Positions 33,918-41,801 of a stretch of 64,000 bases of DNA are shown piece by piece. The notes beneath the pieces were generated by a model that saw nothing but the letters and a program-made list of their open reading frames with translations, did no database searches and was not told the origin of the DNA. The position numbers were made by a program, and so were the translations under genes. Every line of letters begins with the position of its first letter. The first letter of the stretch is position 1. Origin of the DNA: CAZAAW01 sp964483325 (GTDB lineage: Bacteria; Pseudomonadota; Alphaproteobacteria; Rhizobiales; Kaistiaceae); contig CAZAAW010000005.1 in assembly GCA_964483325.1 (NCBI GenBank), positions 1-64,000 of the forward strand, given 5' to 3'.

Positions 33918-34093
33918 CGCGGCTGTGTCCAGGCCCGCGTCGTGGCGGACTGATGCCAAAATCTCTCACCCCGCCGCGAAAGCCTGACCGAAAGGACGTG
34001 AATCCCTTCAAAGGCTTGTCGTCTCTGGCCGGACAGGCTACCGACACATGAGGACGCTGGCGCGGGGTCGTGCCGGTGGCTCAGGGGCATGGA

Positions 34094-35089
34094 ATGAGTC
34101 TGGATGCGGACCAGATCGTCGATCGGCGACGGCTGCGGCGGAAACTCGCCTTCTGGCGGGTGGCCGGCTTTGTCGTTCTGGCGCTGGCGCTCATCGCCGT
34201 CCTGGCGCTGACCCTCGGTCCCGCCGCCTTCCGGCAGGCCGGCGGTCCGCAGATCGCCCGCATCTCCATTAGCGGCTTCATCACCGAGAACCGTGATCAG
34301 CTCAAGCTGATCGCCGACCTCGCCAAGAACGACAGCGTCCGGGCGGTGATCGTCGCCATCGACTCGGGCGGCGGCGCCAGCGCCGGCGGCGAGGCGCTCT
34401 ACGAGGCGCTGCGCAAGCTTGCCGCCGCCAAGCCGACAGTCTCGACAATGGGCACGATCGGCGCCTCGGCCGCCTATATGGCGGCGCTCGGCACCGACCA
34501 TATCGTCGCCCGACGCACCACCATCACCGGCTCGATCGGCGTCATCTTTCAGTATCCGCAATTGCAGGAACTGCTGCGCAAGCTCGGCGTCTCGCTGGAG
34601 GAGATCAAGAGCCGGCCGCTCAAGGCCGAGCCGTCGCCCTTCCACCCGCCGTCGCCGGAGGCTGAGGCGGTCATCCGCAGCCTTATCGAGGACAGCTACC
34701 AGTGGTTCGTCGGCATCGTCGCCGAGCGGCGCGGCCTGTCGCGGCCGGCCGCCCTGGCGCTGGCCGACGGGCGCGTCTTCTCCGGACAGCAGGCGCTGGA
34801 GGCGAAGCTCATCGACGCGGTCGGCGGCGAGGAGACGGCGCTCACCTGGCTCAAGACCCGCGGCATCGACACCGACCTGCCGGTGCGCGACTGGACGCCG
34901 CGCCGCAGCGGCGGCCTGTTCTCGCTGAGCGATGCGGCGCTGCTGTGGATCGCCCGTCAGCTCGGGCTGGGACCGGCCGCTTCCGCCGCCGTCGAGGACC
35001 TGCTGCCCGAGCGGCTGAAACTTGACGGTCTTCTTTCCGTTTGGCAGGCTCCACTTTCCGAGATCAACGCAGAAGGGGCCGCGCGATGA
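34094..35089 (+). CDS. sppA: Signal peptide peptidase SppA (short, 36K type)
   Basis: 331 residues from the ATG at 34094 (AGGGG 6 nt upstream). One N-terminal membrane helix (about 22-44) anchors a periplasmic S49 serine protease domain. The nucleophile Ser is in TMGTIGASAAYMAALG and the general base Lys in TGSIGVIFQYP...LLRKLGVSLEEIKS. It degrades cleaved signal peptides. The stop overlaps ihfB by ATGA, a conserved arrangement in Hyphomicrobiales. Confidence 0.93.
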   Translation: MSLDADQIVDRRRLRRKLAFWRVAGFVVLALALIAVLALTLGPAAFRQAGGPQIARISISGFITENRDQLKLIADLAKNDSVRAVIVAIDSGGGASAGGEALYEALRKLAAAKPTVSTMGTIGASAAYMAALGTDHIVARRTTITGSIGVIFQYPQLQELLRKLGVSLEEIKSRPLKAEPSPFHPPSPEAEAVIRSLIEDSYQWFVGIVAERRGLSRPAALALADGRVFSGQQALEAKLIDAVGGEETALTWLKTRGIDTDLPVRDWTPRRSGGLFSLSDAALLWIARQLGLGPAASAAVEDLLPERLKLDGLLSVWQAPLSEINAEGAAR

Positions 35090-35367
35090 TCAAGTCGGAG
35101 CTCGTTCAGATTATCGCTGAGCAGAATCCGCATCTTTACCAAAGAGACGTCGAGAATATTGTGAATGCTATTCTTGATGCCATCACCGAAGCGTTGGCGC
35201 GCGGCGACCGCGTCGAGCTGCGCGGCTTCGGCGCCTTCTCCGTGAAGAACCGTCCGGCACGCCTGGGCCGCAATCCGCGCACCGGCACCAGGGTCGAGGT
35301 CACCGAGAAGAACGTGCCGTTCTTCAAGACCGGCAAGGAAATGCGCGAGCGCCTCAACGACGTGTGA
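35086..35367 (+). CDS. ihfB: Integration host factor subunit beta
   Basis: 93 residues, the standard size. It is a DNA-bending HU/IHF fold: MIKSELVQIIAEQNPHL, then VELRGFGAFSVKNRPARLGRNP, the signature with the DNA-intercalating proline loop, and ends KTGKEMRERLND. It forms a heterodimer with IhfA. Start overlaps sppA; the end overlaps or abuts lapA. Confidence 0.96.
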   Translation: MIKSELVQIIAEQNPHLYQRDVENIVNAILDAITEALARGDRVELRGFGAFSVKNRPARLGRNPRTGTRVEVTEKNVPFFKTGKEMRERLNDV

Positions 35368-35375
35368 GCGCGGCG

Positions 35376-35714
35376 ATGAAACGGTTCCTGCGCCTCGTCG
35401 TCCTGATCCCTGTCGCGATCGTCCTCGTCCTGCTGGCCGTCGCCAATCGCCATGTCGTGACGGTGTCGATCGATCCGTTCGGCGATCCCGATCCCGCCCT
35501 GTCGCTGCAGATACCGCTGTTCTGGCTGCTCTTCGCCATGCTGGCCATCGGCATCGTCGCCGGCGGCGTGGCGACCTGGATCGGTCAGGGCCGCTGGCGG
35601 AAGGCGGCGCGGCAGGACCATGCCGAGGCGGAACGCCTGCGCCGCGAAATGGCCCGCACCCTGCCGGCCGGGCCGGGCCTGCCGGCGCCGGGCGACAGCC
35701 GCGACGCCGCCTGA
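35376..35714 (+). CDS. lapA: LapA-domain (DUF1049) membrane protein
   Basis: 112 residues from the ATG at 35376. A GTG 12 nt earlier overlaps the ihfB stop as GTGA and could be the real start. Two membrane helices (about 5-23 and 42-64) surround the VANRHVVTVSIDPF segment, and the cytoplasmic tail is charged, the LapA/YciS pattern. In E. coli the homologue works with LapB in lipopolysaccharide assembly control. In most relatives trpF follows; here it does not. Confidence 0.85.
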   Translation: MKRFLRLVVLIPVAIVLVLLAVANRHVVTVSIDPFGDPDPALSLQIPLFWLLFAMLAIGIVAGGVATWIGQGRWRKAARQDHAEAERLRREMARTLPAGPGLPAPGDSRDAA

Positions 35715-35727
35715 GCCGGACGGCGCC

Positions 35728-35958
35728 TCAGCCGCGCTTCACGACGATCGGAACCAGCATGTCGCCCCAATGGCCTGCCTCGGTATGGTGCCGGGCGGTG
35801 CGCTGCAGCTCCACCGTCAGTCCGGCCTCGACGCAGCGGATGACCGCCTGATTGAGGCGATGCACCTCGTTGCCGAGGGCGCGGATCGCCGATTCCTGCG
35901 CCTCGTTCATTTCCGCCGCAGCGGCGTCGACCCGTCCCTTGATGTCGGGTTTGCTCAT
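35728..35958 (-). CDS. Small conserved-looking protein of unknown function
   Basis: 76 residues from the ATG at 35958 (AAGGAG 6 nt upstream, a strong site). It is helical (VDAAAAEMNEAQESAIRALGNEVHRLNQAVIRCVEAG), followed by ELQRTARHHTEAGHWGDMLVPIVVKRG. No signal peptide or membrane helix. I do not recognise the family. It is convergent with lapA and divergent from hupE. Confidence 0.7.
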   Translation of the reverse strand: MSKPDIKGRVDAAAAEMNEAQESAIRALGNEVHRLNQAVIRCVEAGLTVELQRTARHHTEAGHWGDMLVPIVVKRG

Positions 35959-36034
35959 GGACTTCTCCTTAAATTCCAACCTCTCGCGCCGACGCTACTG
36001 CAAGCCATCGGAAGCGGCCAGTCGGGCGCCGGGC

Positions 36035-36090
36035 CAGCCATGCCCGGCACCATCATGCCCGGGATCATGGCTGTGCCGCTTTTTGCGGCA
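36035..36090 (+). promoter_or_regulatory. Two hairpins in the hupE leader region
   Basis: First stem: outer arms CAGCCATG / CATGGCTG with inner CCCGG / CCGGG (36035-36073). Second: TGCCGC / GCGGCA around TTTTT (36074-36090). Both lie 86-141 nt before the hupE start. Function unknown. Confidence 0.45.
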
Positions 36091-36175
36091 ATTGCCTAGC
36101 GCCCGGATCCTTTCCGCCCGGTGCCGCCTGTGCGAGGCTTGGTCGCAGGCAATTTCTAAGGGGAGAGGCGTGCGG

Positions 36176-36775
36176 ATGGCGAAGGCAAGACTGGCGCGGC
36201 TGCTTGTCGCAATGGCGGCGCTGCTGGCGCCGTCGGTCGCTCTGGCGCATCCCGGGACGGGCGGCGCCAGCGGTTTCCTGCACGGCTTCAGCCATCCCTT
36301 GTCCGGCCTCGACCACATTCTGGCGATGGTGATGGTGGGGGCGCTGGCCTGGCAGATCGGCGGCCGCGCCGTGTGGCTGGTGCCGGCAAGCTTCGTCGCC
36401 GCCATGACGGCGGGTGGCGCCATGGCCGTCGCCGGTCTCCACCTTCCTCTTGTCGAAGCCGGCATCGCCCTGTCGGTCCTGGTGCTCGGCGGCCTGGTGG
36501 CGATAGGGCGCGGCGCGCCGGTCGCCCTTGCCATGGTGCTGGTCGGCGGCTTCGCCGTCTTCCACGGCTACGCGCACGGGGCGGAGATGCCGGAGAGTGC
36601 CGGTGGCCTCGCCTATGCCGCCGGCTTCGCGCTGGCGACGGCGCTGCTGCATGCGGCGGGCATCGCCTCCGGCGTCCTGCTGGGCCGCTGGACAGGGCGC
36701 GGCAGCGCGGTGATGCGCGTCGCTGGCGGTCTGGCGGCGATGGCCGGCGCGTTTCTCGTCGCCGGATTGGCGTAG
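36176..36775 (+). CDS. hupE: HupE/UreJ-family metal transporter
   Basis: 199 residues from the ATG at 36176, with GGGGAGAGG 7 nt upstream. A signal peptide ends VALAHPG. The His-rich first helix motif HGFSHPLSGLDHILAMVMVG is diagnostic, and a second motif FAVFHGYAHGAEMP is present. About six membrane helices. HupE/UreJ proteins import nickel or cobalt, for example for hydrogenase, urease or cobalamin. No hydrogenase or urease gene is adjacent, so the metal is not determined. Confidence 0.92.
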   Translation: MAKARLARLLVAMAALLAPSVALAHPGTGGASGFLHGFSHPLSGLDHILAMVMVGALAWQIGGRAVWLVPASFVAAMTAGGAMAVAGLHLPLVEAGIALSVLVLGGLVAIGRGAPVALAMVLVGGFAVFHGYAHGAEMPESAGGLAYAAGFALATALLHAAGIASGVLLGRWTGRGSAVMRVAGGLAAMAGAFLVAGLA

Positions 36776-36831
36776 AGGACGAACCGCCGACAGGCCTGCC
36801 CAAGCGCGGCGATCCGGTCCACACTGGCGGG

Positions 36832-37734
36832 ATGATCGATCATCCCCCGCTGGCGACGCCGCGCCTGATTCTCCGGCCTCTGGCGCCGGAACATGCCCCG
36901 GCCCTTCATGCCGTCCTGTCCGACCCCGAAGCGATGCACCACTGGCATACGCCGCCGCATGGCGACCTTGCCACGACCCGGCAGCTCATTGATGCGCTGC
37001 GCGGCGGCACCGAGCGCGCCTGGGCGGTGCAGCCGCGCGGCGGCGAGACTGTCGGCCTCATCTACTATCTCGGCAATGCCGGCGCCCCCGGCCTCGGCTA
37101 TATCCTGGCGCCGCATCTGTGGGGGCAGGGCCTGATGGCCGAAGCCCTGCGCGCCGTCCTCGATTATGGCTTTGCGCGGCTCCAGCTCGACCGCGTCGAA
37201 TTGTGGATCGATGCCGACAACATGCGCTCGCGCCACCTTGCCGAGCGCAGCGGCTTCACCCGCCGCGGCGCCTTCCGCCAGCGCCAGCCGCATCGTCCGG
37301 CCTCGCACGAGACGCTGGTCTACGGTCTCACCCAGGACGAGCATGCCGGGGCACCGCCGGATCCGGAAGAGTTCCGCATCTATGGCCTGCAGGCCGTGCT
37401 GCCGGTGCCGGACGTGGCGGCGACGGCCGCCTTCTATCGCGACAAGCTCGGCTTCAGCATCGCCTTCCTGTTCGGCAGCCCGCCGAGCTACGGCGCGGTG
37501 ACGTTGTCCGACTGGTCGGCCGGACCGCAGCTCCGCTTCACGCACGGCGAGGCGGCGCCCGCCGGCCTGTCGATCAATATCGATGTCGGGCCCTCGGTCG
37601 ATGCCCTGTGCGAGGGCTATCGCGCCCATGGCGTCGAGATCGCCGCCGAGCCCGAAACGGCACCCTGGGGGCTTCGTTCCTTCGCGGTGCGCGATTGCAA
37701 CGGCTACGTTCTTCGCTTCGTCACGCCCGTCTGA
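36832..37734 (+). CDS. GNAT acetyltransferase fused to a VOC (glyoxalase/bleomycin-resistance) domain
   Basis: 300 residues from the ATG at 36832. Residues 1-165 form a RimJ/RimL-like acetyltransferase (LATPRLILRPLAPEHAPALHAVL, then LAPHLWGQGLMAEAL for CoA binding). Residues about 180-300 form a VOC domain (LQAVLPVPDVAATAAFYRDKLGF, ending VRDCNGYVLRFVTPV). Both parts are intact and there is no frameshift. Such fusions often modify and sequester a toxic compound, but the target is unknown. Confidence 0.9.
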   Translation: MIDHPPLATPRLILRPLAPEHAPALHAVLSDPEAMHHWHTPPHGDLATTRQLIDALRGGTERAWAVQPRGGETVGLIYYLGNAGAPGLGYILAPHLWGQGLMAEALRAVLDYGFARLQLDRVELWIDADNMRSRHLAERSGFTRRGAFRQRQPHRPASHETLVYGLTQDEHAGAPPDPEEFRIYGLQAVLPVPDVAATAAFYRDKLGFSIAFLFGSPPSYGAVTLSDWSAGPQLRFTHGEAAPAGLSINIDVGPSVDALCEGYRAHGVEIAAEPETAPWGLRSFAVRDCNGYVLRFVTPV

Positions 37735-37762
37735 GCGTAGTTGCTTTTCGCCGCGACATGCC

Positions 37763-37780
37763 CCGTTAATAGGTTAACGG
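37763..37780. promoter_or_regulatory. Palindrome upstream of the BTLCP gene
   Basis: Perfect 7-bp arms CCGTTAA and TTAACGG are separated by TAGG, 25 nt before the ATG at 37805. The spacing between TTAA elements is 4, not 7, so it is not a standard CtrA box. Confidence 0.45.
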
Positions 37781-37804
37781 CTGCAGCAGGGGGAGTGCGT
37801 AGCG

Positions 37805-38389
37805 ATGCTGGCTTGGTGGCTCGTTGCCCGGATCGGCGTGGCGGTCTGCGGCGTTTCTATCGGCGGCGCTGCTCTGGCCGAAGGACGTCCCGCCGCGCCG
37901 CCGCCGGCCTTTGCCGATTTCTGCCGCCAGTTCGCACGCGAATGCGCCCCCCGCGGGGCGGTGCCCGGGGCGCTCGAGCTCACGCAGAAGCAGTGGCGCC
38001 AGCTGCGGGCGGTGAACAGCCGCGTCAACCGCGCCGTGCGTGAGGTCAGCGATCAGGAGCTCTACGGCAGGCCGGACGTCTGGACCCTGCCGCGCGGCGC
38101 CGGCGACTGCGAGGACGTCGCCCTGCAGAAGCGGCATGAGCTGATGGCCATGGGCTGGCCGTCCTCGGCGCTGTTGATGGCCGTGGCGCGCAATCGCGCC
38201 GGCGAGGGCCACGCCGTCCTGCTGGTGCCGGCGCGCGAGGGTTTCTACGTGCTCGACAGCCTCACCAGCGCCATCCGCCGGGTCGGACAGGCGCCCTATG
38301 TCTTCTATACGCGCCAGTCGCAGTCCAATCCGCGCGCCTGGGTGCAGATGGAACGCAGCGGCATGATCGAGATGGTCGCCGCGCAATAG
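37805..38389 (+). CDS. Transglutaminase-like cysteine peptidase (BTLCP family)
   Basis: 194 residues with a signal peptide ending AALAEG. The catalytic triad candidates are Cys in GAGDCEDVALQKR, His in GEGHAVLLV and Asp in VLDSLTSA, the pattern of bacterial transglutaminase-like cysteine proteinases related to LapG. LapG cleaves a giant adhesin under c-di-GMP control, but no LapD or adhesin gene is here. It is probably periplasmic and acts on an envelope protein. Confidence 0.92.
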   Translation: MLAWWLVARIGVAVCGVSIGGAALAEGRPAAPPPAFADFCRQFARECAPRGAVPGALELTQKQWRQLRAVNSRVNRAVREVSDQELYGRPDVWTLPRGAGDCEDVALQKRHELMAMGWPSSALLMAVARNRAGEGHAVLLVPAREGFYVLDSLTSAIRRVGQAPYVFYTRQSQSNPRAWVQMERSGMIEMVAAQ

Positions 38390-38550
38390 CAATCCGCCCC
38401 TCTTTGGCGAACCGCGCGGCGCAAGGTTTCATTACAAAACCGGGGCCCGCCGCAGCCCGCCCGCCAAGGGCAGGGCCACGACCGGTGGACGGAGCGGCGC
38501 ACCGTCATTTCAGGAGCTCGGCCGCATCGGGGCCGGGCTCTCGTCTTGTC

Positions 38551-38579
38551 AGCGCCGCCTCATCGGCGAGGCAGGCGCT
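38551..38579. terminator. Stem-loop between convergent genes
   Basis: AGCGCCGCCTC pairs with GAGGC-A-GGCGCT (11 bp, one bulged A, 6-nt loop) between the BTLCP gene and the convergent exported-protein gene. There is no U run; it may serve both strands. Confidence 0.45.
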
Positions 38580-38597
38580 CAGCCGCAATATGCGGGC

Positions 38598-38912
38598 TTA
38601 CTGGGCGATGCCTTCGCGGGCGGCGATGTCGGCCGCGGCGCCGAACTCGCGCTGGTCGAGATTGGTATAGGCGTTCGCATCAGCGGCGACCGGAGGCTGG
38701 CCCTGGACATGCGCCACCGGACGGATCGCGGCCGTCTCATGCGGAGCGCCCTGCCAGGTCGGCGTGCCGTGCCAATTCGTCTGGTTGGTCGACGCCATGC
38801 CGAATTCGGTGGGATCAAGACCCTGGTACTGAGGCTGTTCGGCAAAGGCCATGGCAGGAGCCAGGGCGACGGAAGCGGCAACGGCCAGGGCGGCAAAATT
38901 AAGCGTCTTCAT
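38598..38912 (-). CDS. Small exported protein with a duplicated LDxxEFG motif
   Basis: 104 residues from the ATG at 38912 (GGAGAG upstream). The signal peptide ends AMAFAEQ (about residue 23). The mature chain is short, polar and lacks Cys. YQGLDPTEFGMAS near the start and YTNLDQREFGAAA near the end form an internal repeat around a Pro/Gln-rich centre. I do not recognise the family; function unknown. Confidence 0.72.
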   Translation of the reverse strand: MKTLNFAALAVAASVALAPAMAFAEQPQYQGLDPTEFGMASTNQTNWHGTPTWQGAPHETAAIRPVAHVQGQPPVAADANAYTNLDQREFGAAADIAAREGIAQ

Positions 38913-39304
38913 ATCAGTCTCTCCTTGCATTCTGGCCCCTCAACTAGCGGGCCGATCTTATGCGGGCCACAGTAACTTTCTGTGCCTGAGGCTAAATGGG
39001 TGCCTGCCCGGCGATCTGCAAGAGGGAAAAAGACGGGCGGAGATTTCTCTTCCGAGGAGGCCCATGCCGGGTGCGGATCGAAGGGCCGGCGCCACAATCG
39101 CCCGTTGTCCCGAAGAGGCAGGAAACGGCGGAAGTCCACGCTTTCCGCCGTTCGGGGCAACCCGACAAGGCCCCATATGGGTATCAATTGCGGCAGACCA
39201 GCCGGGCGGCGTCAGGATTTCCGCACGTGCCGCCGCTTCTCACATTGATGTGATTAGTCCGTTCAGTACAAGTTGAACGACGTGGTGAAGTGAGGGCGGT
39301 CGGC
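38913..39304. other. 392-bp gap without a supported gene
   Basis: The gap lies between the exported protein's start and the stop of the stress protein. A perfect 10-bp hairpin AACGGCGGAA / TTCCGCCGTT sits at 39124-39152. No ORF here has a plausible ribosome site and codon pattern. An RNA gene is possible but not shown. Confidence 0.6.
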
Positions 39305-39799
39305 TCAGGCGAGGGCAACGATCGCCGCGTCGTCGAGGCTGCCGGGCACGACGGTGATCGGCACGGCGAAGGTGCCCGACGATTTTCCGACGATGGAGGC
39401 GATCAGCGGCCCGGGGCCGTCGCGATCGGTGCCGGCGCCCAGCACCAGGTTGGCGATGTCCTCGTCGTCGGCGATGAGGCCGGCGATCTCCTCCGAGGCC
39501 TCGCCCTCGCGGATGACCTGCTCGGGCTCGACATCCGACCAGCGCCTGACCATGTCGGCGAACCTGCCGAGCGTCGCTTCGGCTTCCTCCATCGCCTCGG
39601 CGCGCATGATGTTCTCGACGCCCTTCCACTGCTGGAAGGTCGCCGGTGGGATGACATAGAGGAGGACGAGCCCACCTTCGGTGTGCTCGGCACGCCGCGC
39701 CGCGTAATGGGCGGCCTTGACGCATTCCGGCGTGGCGTCGACCACGACCAGAAACTTGCGACGGTGTCCCGCTTCGAGGCTTCTGCGGAGGCGTGCCAT
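39305..39799 (-). CDS. Universal stress protein (UspA family)
   Basis: 164 residues from the ATG at 39799; an ATG 48 nt earlier is the alternative. The core starts KFLVVVDATPECVKAAHYAARRA, includes the strand GGLVLLYVIPP, and ends with NLVLGAGTDRDGPG and the nucleotide-site-like FAVPITVVPG. Usp proteins support survival in stress. The position just downstream of trpS on the same strand is common in Hyphomicrobiales. Confidence 0.9.
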   Translation of the reverse strand: MARLRRSLEAGHRRKFLVVVDATPECVKAAHYAARRAEHTEGGLVLLYVIPPATFQQWKGVENIMRAEAMEEAEATLGRFADMVRRWSDVEPEQVIREGEASEEIAGLIADDEDIANLVLGAGTDRDGPGPLIASIVGKSSGTFAVPITVVPGSLDDAAIVALA

Positions 39800-39924
39800 G
39801 AGGCGGTCATGCTGCCATTGCCGCCGGGCGGCGACAAGCGGCTGCACCGGGCCAGCGGGTGCGGCGGCGTGAGCCGTGATGCCGCATGCCGGGCCCGCCT
39901 TACGGCGAGCCCGGTGATGGCGGT

Positions 39925-40968
39925 CTAGCGCCGGCGGATGAAGCCGACGATGTCCTTGACCTCGTTCATCGTGCGCGAGGCGATCGCCTCCGCCTGCTCG
40001 GCGCCGGCGGTGAGCACGGCGTCGATATGGCCGGGATCGGCGACGAGGCGGCGCATTTCCGCCGCGATCGGCGCCAGGCGCTCGACGGCAAGCTCGGCCA
40101 GCGCCGGCTTGAACACCGAGAACTGCGCCCCGCCGAATTGCTGCAGCACGGCCTCGCGCGTCGTGTCGGCAAGCGCCGCGTAGATCGACACGAGATTGTC
40201 GGCCTCCGGCCGGGTCTTCAGCCCGTCGACCTCCGACGGCAGCGGTTCCGGATCGGTCTTGGCCTTGCGCAGCTTCTGGGCGATGGCGTCGGCATCGTCG
40301 GTGAGGGCGATGCGCGAGTAATCCGACGGGTCGGATTTCGACATCTTCTTGGTGCCGTCCCTGAGGCTCATGACGCGCATAGCCGGGCCGCCGATCAGCG
40401 GCTCCGGCAACGGGAAATAGCCCTCCTCGCCGTGGCCGTTGCGGGCGATCGAGGCCGCGAAGTCGTTGTTGAACTTCTGCGCGATGTCGCGCGTCAGCTC
40501 CAGGTGCTGCTTCTGGTCGTCGCCGACCGGCACATGCGTGGCACGATAGACGAGGATGTCGGCCGCCATCAGATCGGGATAGGCGAAGAGACCGACCGAC
40601 GCGTTCTCGCGGTCCTTGCCGGCCTTTTCCTTGAACTGCGTCATGCGGCTCAGCCAGCCCATGCGCGCCACGCAGTTGAACACCCAGGCCAGCTCAGCAT
40701 GCTGCGGCACCTGGCTCTGGTTGAAGACGATGTGGCGCTGCGGATCGATGCCGGCGGCGAGGAAGGCTGCCGTCACCTCGCGGATGCTGCGCGTCAGCTC
40801 CTGCGGGTCCTGCCAGATGGTGATCGCGTGGAGATCGACCACACAATAGATGCAGTCATGGCTCGTCTGCATTTCGACGAAGCGCTTGATGGCGCCAAGA
40901 TAATTGCCGAGATGCAGGTTGCCGGTTGGCTGGACGCCGGAGAAGACCCGGGGGTGGAAGTCGGGCAT
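39925..40968 (-). CDS. trpS: Tryptophanyl-tRNA synthetase
   Basis: 347 residues from the ATG at 40968 (AAGG 7 nt upstream; the ATG at 40998 has no site). Class I synthetase: the HIGH-like motif is GNLHLGNYLG and the KMSKS loop is KKMSKSDPSD. The WHAIT-like stretch VVDLHAIT is also present. It charges tRNA-Trp. Length is normal. Confidence 0.97.
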   Translation of the reverse strand: MPDFHPRVFSGVQPTGNLHLGNYLGAIKRFVEMQTSHDCIYCVVDLHAITIWQDPQELTRSIREVTAAFLAAGIDPQRHIVFNQSQVPQHAELAWVFNCVARMGWLSRMTQFKEKAGKDRENASVGLFAYPDLMAADILVYRATHVPVGDDQKQHLELTRDIAQKFNNDFAASIARNGHGEEGYFPLPEPLIGGPAMRVMSLRDGTKKMSKSDPSDYSRIALTDDADAIAQKLRKAKTDPEPLPSEVDGLKTRPEADNLVSIYAALADTTREAVLQQFGGAQFSVFKPALAELAVERLAPIAAEMRRLVADPGHIDAVLTAGAEQAEAIASRTMNEVKDIVGFIRRR

Positions 40969-41082
40969 GAGGGAACCTTGAGCTTGGGGAACTGCCATGG
41001 GCGGCAGGCGCGGCCTTATCGCGCGGGGCGGCGGCTGCCGCAAGCGTAATGGCCGGATTCCGCTGCGGCGGCTGTCAGCGCT

Positions 41083-41559
41083 CTAGAAGTCGCGCACTGT
41101 CGCCGGGTCGTAGAGGCCGTGCAGGCGCGAGGCGGCGGCGTGGGCGAAGCGCAGCAGCATCGACTTGCGCGTCGCGGCCGGCAGCCGGTGCTCCGGTGCC
41201 GGCCGCGAGATCTCGGCGCCGAAGCCGTCGGCGAGGATCAGCCCGGCATCGCTAGGGAAGATCTCCTCCGGCACGCCGCCATGCGTGGCGAAGAACAGGC
41301 GGTCGCAATGCAGCCGGTAGTCCGGCCATTTGTGGTCGGTGCGGAAATCGTCGACCGACGACTTGATCTCGACGATCCAGATCTCGCCCGAGCCGTCCAG
41401 CGCTACAATGTCGGCGCGCCGGCCGGAGGCCAGCGGCAGCTCGAAGACCAGCGACCGGCCGAGGCTGCGCAGGTAGCGCCCGACGCCGCGCTGCACCAAG
41501 AGGGCGTTGTCGGACTGCCGTCCGTCGGGCGGCGGCGCGGGAAGGGGAAGACCGAGCAT
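41083..41559 (-). CDS. mmcB: MmcB-family DNA repair protein
   Basis: 158 residues from the ATG at 41559; an upstream in-frame start would add 25 residues. A PD-(D/E)XK-like nuclease core is visible: ASGRRADIVALDGSGEIWIVEIKSSVDDF, then HKWPDYRLHCDRLFFA. MmcB is an alphaproteobacterial SOS-linked repair protein named from Caulobacter, where its loss gives mitomycin C sensitivity. No neighbour belongs to its pathway. Confidence 0.9.
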   Translation of the reverse strand: MLGLPLPAPPPDGRQSDNALLVQRGVGRYLRSLGRSLVFELPLASGRRADIVALDGSGEIWIVEIKSSVDDFRTDHKWPDYRLHCDRLFFATHGGVPEEIFPSDAGLILADGFGAEISRPAPEHRLPAATRKSMLLRFAHAAASRLHGLYDPATVRDF

Positions 41560-41632
41560 GGCGCCGATATTGCCATGCGAACGAAACAGCAACAAGAGTG
41601 AGTGGCGAGTGGCGAGTGGGAGGGGTGCCGTC

Positions 41633-41801
41633 ACCTCTCCCGGTTGGGAGAGGTCGGGAGCCTTGCCTCGCGTGAGCGAGGCTTAGGCGGACGGGTGAGG
41701 GATGGGGCCGGCGGTGAGTCCGGCGACTCGCGACATCTGTCCAGTGTCCCTCACCCGGAAACGCTGCGCGTTTCCGACCTCTCCCATTGGGAGAGGTTTC
41801 C
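41633..41801. repeat. Long dispersed repeat, copy A
   Basis: Contains CACCTCTCCCGGTTGGGAGA, GAGGCTTAGGCGGACGGG and CTCACCCGGAAACGCTGCGC-type segments. Every segment recurs at 59284-59461 in the opposite orientation. Its right end reaches the lpxXL stop codon. Confidence 0.88.

Noticed and set aside
39124..39152. Intrinsic terminator for the stress-protein gene or the exported-protein gene
   Set aside because: Stem is perfect, but no U tract on either strand, and it lies upstream of one gene and too far beyond the other's stop.
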